Of a DNA stretch of 64,000 bases, positions 35,962 to 45,700 are shown piece after piece. The notes below the pieces were generated by a model that saw nothing but the letters and a program-made list of their open reading frames with translations, searched no databases and was not told where the DNA came from. Each line of letters begins with the position of its first letter. Position 1 is the stretch's first letter. Source of the DNA: Bacteroidota bacterium (GTDB taxonomy: Bacteria; Bacteroidota; Bacteroidia; Palsa-965); the NCBI GenBank assembly GCA_020402865.1, contig JADBYT010000002.1, positions 186,001-250,000 of the forward strand, given 5' to 3'. A program made the translations under genes and the position numbers.

Positions 35962-36582
35962 TTAGCCTTTGCGCGAAACCTTTTTTCGTGTGGCCTTTTT
36001 CACTTTCGGAGCTGTTTTCCGGGCGGGCTTTTGTCCCGATTTTTTTGCAGCAGCCTTTTTTATTGCGGCAGTGCGTACTGAAGTTTTTTTCGCAGTTACC
36101 TTTTTGGCGCTTGCTTTTTTCGCGGGCTTTTTGCGTTTGCTTCCAGCGGTTTTGGGTCCCAACAAACTCAGCAGGCTTTTGCCGTAGTCAATTACAGCCT
36201 GCGAATTGTGGAGAATATCGCTTCCAATTACGCCGTCAATCGGCTCAAGACCAATGCTGGCATAGGTTTGGTTTACGTGGCCCAGATCAAGCATGATGCA
36301 GGGCAGGTGATAAATGGTGAAGCCGCCAAGATCGAGCCGCTCAATTATCACTACCTGACTTTGCATGCTGTTTGTGCCCAGTCCGGTTGAAAGGCGTTCG
36401 TTTTCATGTACCACTTCACGTTTCAGGAAACGTTTAACGCGTTCGCTGTCGAATACGGTTTTCGATGCGCCGGTATCAATAATGCAGTTGGCGTTTTTGC
36501 CGTTTATTTTCACTTTCAGCTGCAAATGAAAACCATCGCCTTCGATGCTCAGAATACGTATCGGAACTTTAACTGATTTCAT
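35962..36582 (-). CDS. Retropepsin-like aspartic protease with lysine-rich C-terminal tail
   Basis: 206 residues. Residues 1-143 are a clan AA retropepsin-like domain: NCIIDTGASKTVFD holds the catalytic aspartate (36) in DTGAS, and GVIGSDILHNSQAVIDY is the second family motif. Residues 145-206 are a tail with about 26 Lys/Arg and no acidic residues, in histone-H1-like repeats of AKK and KKA. The tail suggests DNA, RNA or polyphosphate binding. No signal peptide. The start at 36582 gives the usual N-terminus; seven upstream codons seem spurious. Target unknown. Confidence 0.85.
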   Translation of the reverse strand: MKSVKVPIRILSIEGDGFHLQLKVKINGKNANCIIDTGASKTVFDSERVKRFLKREVVHENERLSTGLGTNSMQSQVVIIERLDLGGFTIYHLPCIMLDLGHVNQTYASIGLEPIDGVIGSDILHNSQAVIDYGKSLLSLLGPKTAGSKRKKPAKKASAKKVTAKKTSVRTAAIKKAAAKKSGQKPARKTAPKVKKATRKKVSRKG

Positions 36583-36600
36583 AATGAGTTTGTGTTGGGG

Positions 36601-36644
36601 CAAAAAGCAAAGACCACCGCCTTGAAAGTGTGGTGGTGGTCTTT
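36601..36644 (-). terminator. Terminator of mdh
   Basis: AAAGACCACC (36609-36618) pairs with GGTGGTCTTT (36635-36644). On the minus strand the stem is followed by GCTTTTTG. It lies between mdh and the retropepsin-like gene, partly ahead of the latter. Confidence 0.65.
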
Positions 36645-36662
36645 ACCTGCATTATCGGTTAG

Positions 36663-37601
36663 TTATGCGGTAGCGTTCATGTTATCAAGCACGGCCATTA
36701 CTTCGCGCACGGCAGCGGCCGATTCGTTTACGAGTTTCATTTCGTCGTCGTTGAGCTTGAGTTCGATGATCTGCTCAATGCCTTTGCGGCCGAGTTTCAC
36801 GGGTACGCCCATGTACACACCGTTCAGGCCATATTCGCCCTGCAGCCATGCGCACACGGGGAAAATACGCTTCTGATCGCGCAGAATGGCTTCTACCATT
36901 TGAGCAGCAGCGGCGCCCGGAGCATACCAAGCTGAGGTGCCGAGGAGGTTTACAATTTCGCCGCCGCCTTTTTTGGTGCGTTCCACAATGGCGTCGAGTT
37001 CTTCCTTGCCAATGAGTTCGGTTACCGGAATGCCGCCTACAGTGGTGTAGCGGGGCAGGGGAACCATGGTATCGCCGTGGCCGCCCATGAGTACAGCCTG
37101 AATATCTTTGGGCGATACGTTGAGTGCTTCGGCCAGGAAGGCGCGGTAGCGGGCGGTATCGAGAATGCCGGCCATACCAAATACGCGGCTGGGATCAACC
37201 TTGGCGGTGAGGTAAGCGCAGTAAGTCATTACATCAAGCGGGTTTGATACGATGATGATAATGGCGTTGGGCGAATGCGCAATGATGTTTTCGGTAACGC
37301 TTTTTACAATGGCCGCGTTGGTTGAAATTAAATCATCGCGGCTCATGCCGGGCTTGCGGGGCAAACCAGAGGTAATTACCACCACATCCGAGTTGGCGGT
37401 TTTGGTGTAATCATCTGTAGAACCCTTGATGCGGGTGTCGTACAGATTGATGGGTGCGGTTTGCCAAATGTCGAGCGCTTTGCCTTCGGCAAAATTCGGC
37501 TTGATATCAACCAGTACCAATTCGTTGCAGAGTTCTTTGTGTGCGATTACATCGGCACAGGTGGCACCTACGTTGCCGGCACCTACTACGGTTACTTTCA
37601 T
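36663..37601 (-). CDS. mdh: Malate dehydrogenase
   Basis: 312 residues, normal length. NAD-binding start MKVTVVGAGNVGATCADVIA, substrate-binding arginine in GLPRKPGMSRDDL, SNPLDVMTY, and catalytic VLMGGHGDTMVPL with the proton-relay histidine. Oxidises malate to oxaloacetate in the TCA cycle. A start at 37601 gives this standard N-terminus; the frame runs 14 codons further upstream but a promoter element lies at 37641-37648. Confidence 0.97.
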   Translation of the reverse strand: MKVTVVGAGNVGATCADVIAHKELCNELVLVDIKPNFAEGKALDIWQTAPINLYDTRIKGSTDDYTKTANSDVVVITSGLPRKPGMSRDDLISTNAAIVKSVTENIIAHSPNAIIIIVSNPLDVMTYCAYLTAKVDPSRVFGMAGILDTARYRAFLAEALNVSPKDIQAVLMGGHGDTMVPLPRYTTVGGIPVTELIGKEELDAIVERTKKGGGEIVNLLGTSAWYAPGAAAAQMVEAILRDQKRIFPVCAWLQGEYGLNGVYMGVPVKLGRKGIEQIIELKLNDDEMKLVNESAAAVREVMAVLDNMNATA

Positions 37602-37640
37602 GAGTATTGTTGAATTGAGTCGTTTTGATTCTGAGACGGG

Positions 37641-37648
37641 CAAAATTA
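37641..37648 (-). promoter_or_regulatory. Promoter element for mdh
   Basis: Minus strand TAATTTTG matches the -7 consensus and ends 39 bases before the mdh ATG. Confidence 0.5.
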
Positions 37649-37791
37649 GGATTTCCCCGGCAGCGGTAAACGGGTTTAAGGAAATTTTATTATGTGATTT
37701 CGGACAGGTCTTTCTGCAGAAAAAAGTTGCGGGACGGGGGAAAAGACCATTTTAACTGTCTTAAATCCGAATTAACGTCCTGTAAACCTTC

Positions 37792-37807
37792 TTTAGTCGG
37801 GACTAAA
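37792..37807. promoter_or_regulatory. Operator-like palindrome TTTAGTC-GG-GACTAAA
   Basis: Perfect 7-base arms around a 2-base centre, in the gap between divergent mdh and the T9SS gene. The size and symmetry fit a dimeric repressor or activator site; no regulator is known. Confidence 0.45.
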
Positions 37808-37905
37808 ATGCGATTCATGGCACGATTTTTTCCTTTTTTCTGCCAGTTGCAGGGTTGGTGCTGCCGATTAAAGAAGATTAATAGAACTTTTCCATGACTA
37901 ACTCG

Positions 37906-37913
37906 TACATTTG
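37906..37913 (+). promoter_or_regulatory. Promoter element immediately before the PKD/T9SS gene
   Basis: TACATTTG, exact -7 match, ending 7 bases before the ATG at 37921; supports that start and a near-leaderless message. Confidence 0.5.
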
Positions 37914-37920
37914 CTTGACA

Positions 37921-40302
37921 ATGAATACTTTCCCCTGCAAACCCAAGGCTTTTTTGCTGCTGGCTCTTTTGTTTATCTGGAGTGGCGGCCTCTTTGCCCA
38001 AACTCCCACCGTACAGGATTGTCTGGGCGCCATTCCTATTTGTCAGAACGTTTATTCCACTACGGCATCCTACAGCGGTGAGGGAAACTACCCCAACGAA
38101 ATCAACAGCGGCTCTTCCTGTCTTGGTTGGGGTGAACTGAATGATGTGTGGTACACGTTTACCGTACAGCAAAGCGGTAACCTCAACTTTCTCATCACCC
38201 CGAACAACAGTGCCGATGATTACGACTGGGCAGTGTATAATCTTACCAATGCCACCTGCGCACAGATTTTCACCAACCCGGGACTCGAAGTAAGTTGCAA
38301 TTTCTCGGCTACGCCCGGCACTACGGGGCCCAACGGGGCTTCAGCCCTCAATTCGCAGCCTGTCAGCGGCACACCTTTTAATGCGGTGGTTCCGGTTGTG
38401 GTTGGGCAAACGTATGTAGTAAACGTAAGCAACTTTTCCTCGTCGCAGAACGGGTACACTATCGACTTCAGCGCCTCCACGGCTGTGATTTTTGACCAGG
38501 TGCCGCCCACATTAACCGGCGTGAATAACCCGGGCTGCGGGGCATCGCAGCTTGTGCTCACATTCTCCGAAAACATTCTTTGCAACACGGTGCAGGCCGC
38601 CGACTTTTCAATTACCGGCCCCGGCGGGCCCTACACGGTTACGGCTGTCACATCGCCGGTGTGTGCGGCTGGCGGTACCTACACCAATACCTACACGATT
38701 ACCATTTCACCGGCCATTACCAATGCCGGTAACTTTACCGCCAACCTGGTTGGCCCGGTTACCGATTTGTGTGGAAACGTAGCCATTTTCCCTGCCTCAC
38801 AGCCGTTTGTAATAGGCTCGTTCACGTTCACCACGGCTTCCACTTCGGCAACCTGTATTGCCAGCAACGGCAGCGCATCGGTAAACGTTACCGGTCCGGG
38901 ACCATTTACCTACACGTGGTCGCCAAACGTGAGCACCACCAACACAGCCAACAATATTCCCGCTGGTATTTACACCGTAACCATTCTCGATCAGGGCACC
39001 GGCTGCTCTTCAACCGATACTGTGGTTGTGTTGCAAAACAATAACCTCACCGCCACCACCTCGGCCAATACCACCATTTGCCCCGGCGGGCAAACCACCA
39101 TCAGCATTACAATACCCAACGGCAATCCGCCCATTACCTACACCTGGAGCAACAGCCTCCCCAATCAGGCTTCACATTCGGTAAGTCCTGCTGCCACCAC
39201 CACTTATACGGTAAGCGCGGTTGACGGACAGGGCTGCACGGCAGGGCCGTTTACCATTACGGTTACTGTAAACGGGCCAGTCAGTGTAACGGCATCCACA
39301 TCGGCCGCATCAGTTTGTGCGGGCAATCCGGCCACGCTTACAGCCACCGGCAGCGGCGGCGACGGAAACTATACATACAACTGGATGCCCGGCAGCCTCA
39401 GCGGAGCCTCGGTTACGGTAACACCCGGCACCAGCACAACCTACACCGTTACCATCACCGATGGTTGCGGACAAACCAATACCGCTCAGGTAGCAGTAGC
39501 CGTAATTCCCTTGCCCGTAGTGAGTTTTACGGCCGATACCACTTACGGCTGTTCACCGCTTCAGGTGCAGTTTACAATGACATCGGGCAACTATCCCGCA
39601 GGCACTACATTCTTCTGGGATTTTGACGACGGCGGGCCTACTTCCACCGCACAAAACCCGTCGCACCTGTTTACCACGCCCGGCTGTCACGATGTGTCGC
39701 TTACCGTTACCGCGCCTCCCGGCTGCAGCACCACGCAAACGTATCCGTGTATGATTAACACGTATCCGCAGCCCGTTGCTGCATTCACGGCAACGCCCAC
39801 ATTCACCAGCATTCTCAATCCAAATGTATCGTTTACCAACCTGAGCACCGGTGCCACCACATGGATATGGGATTTTGCCGACAACAGTACCAGTACCGCG
39901 TGGAGCCCCGGACATACGTATGATTTGCCGGGAGTGTATAACGTAATGCTCGCTGTGGCCAACGATTCAGGCTGTGTGGATACAGCATATACTACCATTC
40001 GCGTAAACGATTTTCACACATTCTGGGTGCCGAATGCATTTACACCTGATGAATCAGGGTTGAACGATACCTGGGGCCCCGTATTTACAAACATCCTCAA
40101 CGAAGGCTATCTTGTACTTGTGTATGATCGTTGGGGCAACAAAGTGTTTGAAACCAACAAACCCGGCGAAAACTGGAACGGTCGTTTCAGGAACACCGGC
40201 GGTGAAGTAGTTCAGCAGGATGTGTATGTATATCGGATTTTATATACCGATAACATGTACGAGAAGCATGAACTGGTTGGAAGCGTGACCGTTATTAAAT
40301 AG
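37921..40302 (+). CDS. Large PKD-domain surface protein, gliding-type (T9SS type B) sorting domain
   Basis: 793 residues. Signal peptide MNTFPCKPKAFLLLALLFIW and cleavage after LFAQ. Then a beta-rich N-terminal domain (GDSSYYWY-like binding part), Ig-like domains with SIP/CxxG cysteines, a PKD domain (about residues 560-620, FFWDFDDGGPTSTAQNPSH) and another (WIWDFADNSTSTAWSPGHTY). The last 90 residues are a gliding-motility-associated C-terminal domain: FWVPNAFTPDESGLNDTW, VYDRWGNKVFET, NGRFRNTGGEVVQQDVYVY, ending SVTVIK. Secreted by T9SS to the surface, possibly an adhesin. No catalytic motif seen. Confidence 0.88.
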   Translation: MNTFPCKPKAFLLLALLFIWSGGLFAQTPTVQDCLGAIPICQNVYSTTASYSGEGNYPNEINSGSSCLGWGELNDVWYTFTVQQSGNLNFLITPNNSADDYDWAVYNLTNATCAQIFTNPGLEVSCNFSATPGTTGPNGASALNSQPVSGTPFNAVVPVVVGQTYVVNVSNFSSSQNGYTIDFSASTAVIFDQVPPTLTGVNNPGCGASQLVLTFSENILCNTVQAADFSITGPGGPYTVTAVTSPVCAAGGTYTNTYTITISPAITNAGNFTANLVGPVTDLCGNVAIFPASQPFVIGSFTFTTASTSATCIASNGSASVNVTGPGPFTYTWSPNVSTTNTANNIPAGIYTVTILDQGTGCSSTDTVVVLQNNNLTATTSANTTICPGGQTTISITIPNGNPPITYTWSNSLPNQASHSVSPAATTTYTVSAVDGQGCTAGPFTITVTVNGPVSVTASTSAASVCAGNPATLTATGSGGDGNYTYNWMPGSLSGASVTVTPGTSTTYTVTITDGCGQTNTAQVAVAVIPLPVVSFTADTTYGCSPLQVQFTMTSGNYPAGTTFFWDFDDGGPTSTAQNPSHLFTTPGCHDVSLTVTAPPGCSTTQTYPCMINTYPQPVAAFTATPTFTSILNPNVSFTNLSTGATTWIWDFADNSTSTAWSPGHTYDLPGVYNVMLAVANDSGCVDTAYTTIRVNDFHTFWVPNAFTPDESGLNDTWGPVFTNILNEGYLVLVYDRWGNKVFETNKPGENWNGRFRNTGGEVVQQDVYVYRILYTDNMYEKHELVGSVTVIK

Positions 40303-40323
40303 GAACTAATTGATTGAATGAAC

Positions 40324-40358
40324 TGTCCGGGTAAATTTTATCCGGGCAATTTTTTTTA
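40324..40358 (+). terminator. Terminator of the PKD/T9SS gene
   Basis: TGTCCGGGTAA pairs with TTATCCGGGCA over 11 positions (two G-U) around a 3-base loop, followed by nine T. Confidence 0.75.
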
Positions 40359-40365
40359 AGTGGAT

Positions 40366-40797
40366 ATGAAAATGTCGCTATCCGTTTTGACGATGCTTTT
40401 GTTTGCAATGAATGGGTTTGCGCAGCAAAAAGACAGTACTGCACAACCTGTTGTTGAAAGGGTGAGTTTTTGTAATGATCAGGTGAAAGAAGAGGAGATA
40501 AAAGGACTAATAAAACCATCGTTTCCTGGCGGTCAGGATTCCATGATGGCGTTTCTTCGTTGCGCCATTCCTGACAGTGTGCAGAGAATGTGTGGTGAAG
40601 TTTATCTCTATATAGCGGTTGATACCTTGGGAGGGCTCAATATTTTAAGAATGTCGGTATCCGGCGACAGTATTTGTGGAAGACGATTGGTTTCGGCATT
40701 TTACAGTATGCCTCGTTGGAGCCCGTCGCTTTATGTGAAAGAGTCGGGAGAATCAAAAAAACAAAGCTGGAATGCGCATGTAAATGTCAGGTTTTAA
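40366..40797 (+). CDS. Secreted TonB-C-like protein with cysteines
   Basis: 143 residues. Signal peptide MKMSLSVLTMLLFAMNGFAQ. The mature protein contains a TonB C-terminal-type segment: SFPGGQDSMMAFLRCAIP, then GEVYLYIAVDTLGGLNILRM and RRLVSAFYSMPRWSP, matching the FPGG...VxVxFxVxxxG...MPxWxP outline of this fold. It has no membrane anchor or proline-rich linker of a real TonB, and four cysteines that could form two disulfides. Start at 40366 is preferred to GTG at 40360. Function unknown. Confidence 0.7.
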   Translation: MKMSLSVLTMLLFAMNGFAQQKDSTAQPVVERVSFCNDQVKEEEIKGLIKPSFPGGQDSMMAFLRCAIPDSVQRMCGEVYLYIAVDTLGGLNILRMSVSGDSICGRRLVSAFYSMPRWSPSLYVKESGESKKQSWNAHVNVRF

Positions 40798-40910
40798 CGT
40801 GCATCATTAATTTCCAGCTTTTAAGGCATAAAATAAATTAGCTCTCTGACTCATATTAGCCCCGATCCGCTATCTTAGGCAATCCAAAATCCTAACACGG
40901 AAGCCTATTC

Positions 40911-42563
40911 ATGAAAAAATCTACTCTTCAGGCAGTTGTTTTTTGCGCTGCCATGATCTGTTCGGCCACGGCTGGTATGGCTCAGATTCCTACACTGTGG
41001 ACACAACGTTACAATGCTCCCCCCGATAATACCGATGAATCACGGTGTGTGGTGGTGGATAATTCGGGGAATGTAATTGTTACCGGTTATGCATTTAACA
41101 GCAGCGGCAATCTTGATGCGGTAACTATTAAATACAATGCGGCAGGAGTGTTGCAGTGGGTGCGCAATTTTGATCGCGGTATTAACGATAACGATCAGGC
41201 CACGCGCTGTGCGGTTGATGCAAGCGGTAATGTGTATGTAACCGGCTCTTCACGCGGCGCATCCAGCGGGGTTGATTTGCTGGTGGTGAAATACGATCCG
41301 GCAGGCACTGAACTCTGGTCGGCCTTTTACAACGGCTCAAGCAATTCAACCGATGAGGGGAAGGCCATTTCCGTAGATGCTTCGGGCAATATATACGTGT
41401 GCGGCTATGAAACGGCCAGCGGCTTTACGTATGATATGGTTACAGTGAAGTTCAACGCATCGGGCACGCAGCAGTGGGCTAACGTATATAACGGCACCGC
41501 ATCCGGCAACGACGAAGCTACCGATCTGGTGCTTGATGCAAGCGGCAACGTGTACATTACCGGTTATACCGAAGTAAGTAACGCGCCGTTGAATAACGAT
41601 TACATTACCATTAAGTACAACCCGGCCGGGCAGCAGCAATGGCTTACTACCTATAACGGCAGCAGCAATGATAACGATTACGGACGTGCCATTGCGCTGG
41701 ATCCGAACAACAATGTGCTGGTTACCGGTTACAGCTTTGAAACCAACAACTGGTTTGATATGCTTACCGTGAAATACAACAATGCGGGCGTACAGCAATG
41801 GACGGCACGCTACAACAATGCAGCCAACCGCTACGAAGAAGCGTGGGATATTACTTCAGATATTAATGGCAATGTGTATGTAGTTGGCCAGAGCCAGGCT
41901 GTGGGAAACAACAGCACTCCGCCTGATTTTGCCACCATTAAATACAACAGCGCCGGTGCACAGCAGTGGGTGTCACGCTATAACGGCCCCGGCAATGATA
42001 ACGACCGCGCATATAGCGTGGCTGTTGATGATTCGCTTAATGTATATGCTTCTGGCGTGAGCAAAAGCCTTGTAAATGAAGACTTTGCTACCGTAAAATA
42101 CAGCCCTTCCGGGGCACAGGTGTGGGTGGTGCGCTACAATGGCACCGGTAACCTGGTGGATCAGTCGAACAGCATGGTGGTGAAAAACGGCGATGTGTAT
42201 GTAACCGGCAACAGCGACAACGCGGCCAATACAGATTTTCTTACAATCCGCTACAGCTATCAGGTAATTGGCTTTGAGGAATTACAAAGCCCGGAGGTGA
42301 GCATGTCGCTTTATCCCAATCCGGCAGCAGATGTACTCACAATTCGTTACGAAACGCTGGAGCCGGTGAGCAGCCAGCTGCGTTTACAAGTGTTCGACGC
42401 AGCCGGGCGTATAGTAAGTGATCTGATTCAGCCGCTGGCATGGGATCCGAATTATGGGGTATTTACCGTGCCTGTTTCGGCTTTGGCTAAGGGTGTTTAC
42501 GTGGTTCGCCTCATTGATGAACAGGGGGTGTCTTACGGACAATCGAAACTTACTGTGCAGTAG
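40911..42563 (+). CDS. SBBP-repeat beta-propeller protein with T9SS type A sorting domain
   Basis: 550 residues, signal peptide MKKSTLQAVVFCAAMICSATAGMAQ. About eight repeats of the SBBP pattern (DASGNVYVTGxSxxxxxxxDxxTVKYNxAGxQQWxxRYNGxxNxxD), expected to form a seven- or eight-bladed beta-propeller. The end is a type A sorting domain: SLYPNPAADVLTIRYETL, LQVFDAAGRIVSDL, ALAKGVYVVRLIDEQ. Secreted or surface-anchored; ligand unknown. A TATCTTAG just upstream (40881-40888) is two bases off the promoter consensus. Confidence 0.88.
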   Translation: MKKSTLQAVVFCAAMICSATAGMAQIPTLWTQRYNAPPDNTDESRCVVVDNSGNVIVTGYAFNSSGNLDAVTIKYNAAGVLQWVRNFDRGINDNDQATRCAVDASGNVYVTGSSRGASSGVDLLVVKYDPAGTELWSAFYNGSSNSTDEGKAISVDASGNIYVCGYETASGFTYDMVTVKFNASGTQQWANVYNGTASGNDEATDLVLDASGNVYITGYTEVSNAPLNNDYITIKYNPAGQQQWLTTYNGSSNDNDYGRAIALDPNNNVLVTGYSFETNNWFDMLTVKYNNAGVQQWTARYNNAANRYEEAWDITSDINGNVYVVGQSQAVGNNSTPPDFATIKYNSAGAQQWVSRYNGPGNDNDRAYSVAVDDSLNVYASGVSKSLVNEDFATVKYSPSGAQVWVVRYNGTGNLVDQSNSMVVKNGDVYVTGNSDNAANTDFLTIRYSYQVIGFEELQSPEVSMSLYPNPAADVLTIRYETLEPVSSQLRLQVFDAAGRIVSDLIQPLAWDPNYGVFTVPVSALAKGVYVVRLIDEQGVSYGQSKLTVQ

Positions 42564-42589
42564 GCAGTTAGTTATCTAAGATTAAAATT

Positions 42590-42617
42590 AGGGCGGGAAA
42601 TGAATTTCCGCCCTTTT
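42590..42617 (+). terminator. Terminator of the beta-propeller gene
   Basis: AGGGCGG pairs with CCGCCCT, extended by AAAT/ATTT with one bulged G, followed by TTT. Confidence 0.7.
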
Positions 42618-42630
42618 CATTTATTCGAGG

Positions 42631-42661
42631 TTGTTTTTGTATTTAGCTTTTATTAAATTTG
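42631..42661 (+). promoter_or_regulatory. Full promoter for the giant PKD/T9SS gene
   Basis: TTG at 42631-42633, a 20-base spacer and TAAATTTG at 42654-42661. The ATG follows 43 bases later. Confidence 0.6.
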
Positions 42662-42704
42662 TTAAAGGCAAACTAGAATTACGTGTAATTTATCCATCTC
42701 CCCC

Positions 42705-45700
42705 ATGAGAAAGTTTTTACTCTCTCTCTGTATTGCAACCTGCGTTGTGCACACGCATAAAGCATTTGGACAGGCTACCTGCCCAACTGTGAATGCCGGC
42801 CCGGATCAGACAATCTGTGTGCCAAACTGTGCTACCCTTACTGCAACAGTTACAGCCACGCAGCTTCCTGGCACAACCGCCACTGCATATACGGTAGCGC
42901 AAATTCCATATGCGCCTGATCCGTTTAACGTGGGCACCGCAGTTCCGCTTAGCGATGATCAGTGGTCACAGCCCATTACCATTCCGTTTCAGTTTTGTTT
43001 CTATGGCAACACCTACACACAGTTGCTGATTGGTTCTAACGGAGTAGTAAAGTTTGACCTTGCCGGCGCCGGTGGATATTGCACCTGGCCAATTCCCAAT
43101 ACTCCCGTACCCACCGCCACTGCCGGAACGCCAACCAATGCCATTATGGGCCCCTGGCAGGATCTTAATCCGGCTGTTGGTGGAAGCGTGCGCTACACCA
43201 CCTACGGTGTTGCACCCTGCCGCCGTTTTGTGGTTAGCTGGTTTAACGTGCCGATGTTCTCTTGCGGAACACCCGCTACCCAGCAAATTACGCTTTACGA
43301 AACCACACACATCATTGATAATTTTATCCAGACCAAGCCGCTCTGCGCCGGCTGGAACGGTGGCAAGGCCATTCAGGCCATACAAAACTCTACAGGTACG
43401 CAGGCTGTGGTAGTTGCAGGCCGCAACACCCCCACACAGTGGACAGCCACAAACGACGGACGACGTTATACACCAAACGGTGCAAGCAACTATACCGTGC
43501 AGTGGCTGGCTAATGCGGTTCCGGTTGGTACAGGAACAACCATTACCGTTTGCCCGGTTACCACCACCACATACACCTGCCAGGTTACTTACACCATGTG
43601 TAACAACACCACAGTGACCATTTCTGATCAGGTTATTGTAAACGTTTCACAACTGCTTGTGGATGCCGGTTTGCCCCAGCAGGTATGTCAGGGCGGACAA
43701 GCCACCCTAACCTGCACGGCCCCCGGTGCCACAATTTGGCAATGGTATGCCGGGCCGCCACCTACCAACCCAATAGGAAGTACATCAACCATTACAGTTA
43801 CGCCAAACTCCAACACCACCTATTATGTTGTAGCCACTGATCCATCGGGCTGCAGCGGTGTGGATACAGTAACTGTAAGTACGTTTGTTATGAATACCGC
43901 CAGTGCCGGGGCTGATGACAGTATATGCGCAGGTAACTGTACCACGTTAACTGCCGGCGGAGGTGTAACCTACTCATGGGCGCCGCTTGCGGCCATTCAG
44001 AGCGGTGCCAATACCGCCACACCAACGGTATGCCCGGCGGTGACTACCCAATACACAGTAACGGTTACGGATGCCAATGGCTGTGTAGGGACTGATTCGG
44101 CTACCGTATATGTGGCGCCGCAGGTACTCAGCAGCCAGATTGCCGGAACCAATGCCACCTGTTTTGCATTGTGTAACGGATCGGCCACGGTAACACCCAC
44201 AGGCGGATTTGCACCCTATACGGTAACGTGGAACACCGTTCCTGCTCAAACCGGTGTAACAGCAACAGGTCTTTGCGCAGGCAACTACACCGCCACGATA
44301 ACTGATGCAATTGGCTGCACTACCACGGCCAGTGTAACCATCAGCGAGCCTACCGATATTTCTATACAAACCACAAATATTACTACGGCCAACTGCGGAC
44401 TGAATGATGGTTCGGTAACCGTAAGCATTACAGGCGGTACACCGCTTGGGAATGGTTTGTACAGTGTAATCTGGTCGTCGGGAGGTACCGGATACACGGA
44501 AAACAACCTGCCTTCGGGTCAGGTGTGTGTGTATGTGGTTGACGCCAATTTTTGCCCGGATACACTTTGCGTAGTGGTTCCCAATACACCCGGTGCTACT
44601 ATTTCAGTAGCCTCTACAAGTGATGCGCTTTGCTTCAATTCCTGCGATGGCTCATTAGTTACCTCAGTTGCCGGGGGCACTGCACCTTTTACTTATTCGT
44701 GGAATGGCGGGCCTTTTGGCAACAGTAATGACTCAACTACACTTTGTGCAGGTACTTATCAGGTTATCCTCAGCGATTCGAACGGTTGCTTAGATACTAT
44801 TTCCGCTACCATTAACCAGCCCACAGCAGTAACCAATACGGCAGCTGCGGCTCCCGCCACTATTTGCATCGGTCAGTCATCAACGCTTACAGCCACGCCC
44901 GGCGGCGGATCGCCTGGTTATCAGTATCAGTGGGCTGATGCGGCCGGACCAATTATTGGTCAGACGGGTGCAAGCATGACTGTTTCGCCCACTGTTACAA
45001 CTACTTATTTTGTAGCTGTAGTTGATGCCAATGGCTGCGTCGGGCCGGTGGCGCCGGTAACAGTTACGGTCAATCCGCCGCTGCAGGTAACCGCCATGGC
45101 CGATGTTACCGTGTGCCAGAACACGCAGGTAACGCTTACCTGTAACGGCAGTGGTGGCGATGGCAACCTCTCTTATTCATGGTCGCCAATTGGCCAGCAA
45201 GGCAACAGTGTGCCGGTGAACATTACCGGAACAACTACATTTATTGTTACGGTAAGCGACGGATGCGGTACACCGGTTGACGTGGACAGTGTAGTGGTAA
45301 CTGTTAATCCGGCTCCGGTAGTAAACATTGCAGCTACCACGGATATTTCCGGTTGTGAAGATTTGTGTGTTTCGTTTGTGAACAATACACCAAATACGGC
45401 TTCGGTAGTATGGACATTTGGCAACAACCTGGGCACATCAACCAGCCCCACGCCCACATTCTGCTTTAATGATGCCGGCACATTTGACGTAACGGCTACT
45501 GTAACAGATGTAATTGGTTGTTCAAGCACGTTTACACTGAGCAACTACGTAACCGTGTGGCCATTGCCCACAGCGGCATTTACATTCTCACCTACAGATC
45601 CGACCGCACTTAACAACGTGGTAGATTTTACCGATCAGTCGAGTGGCGCAACGATCTGGAACTGGTCAATCGGCAATACAATCACTTCGCTGGATACCAC

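Larger units (their letters stand above)
37602..37920. other. Intergenic region between divergent mdh and a T9SS gene
   Basis: 319 bases. Holds the mdh promoter element, a 16-base palindrome (37792-37807) and a forward promoter element next to the start at 37921. No other gene seen. Confidence 0.6.
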
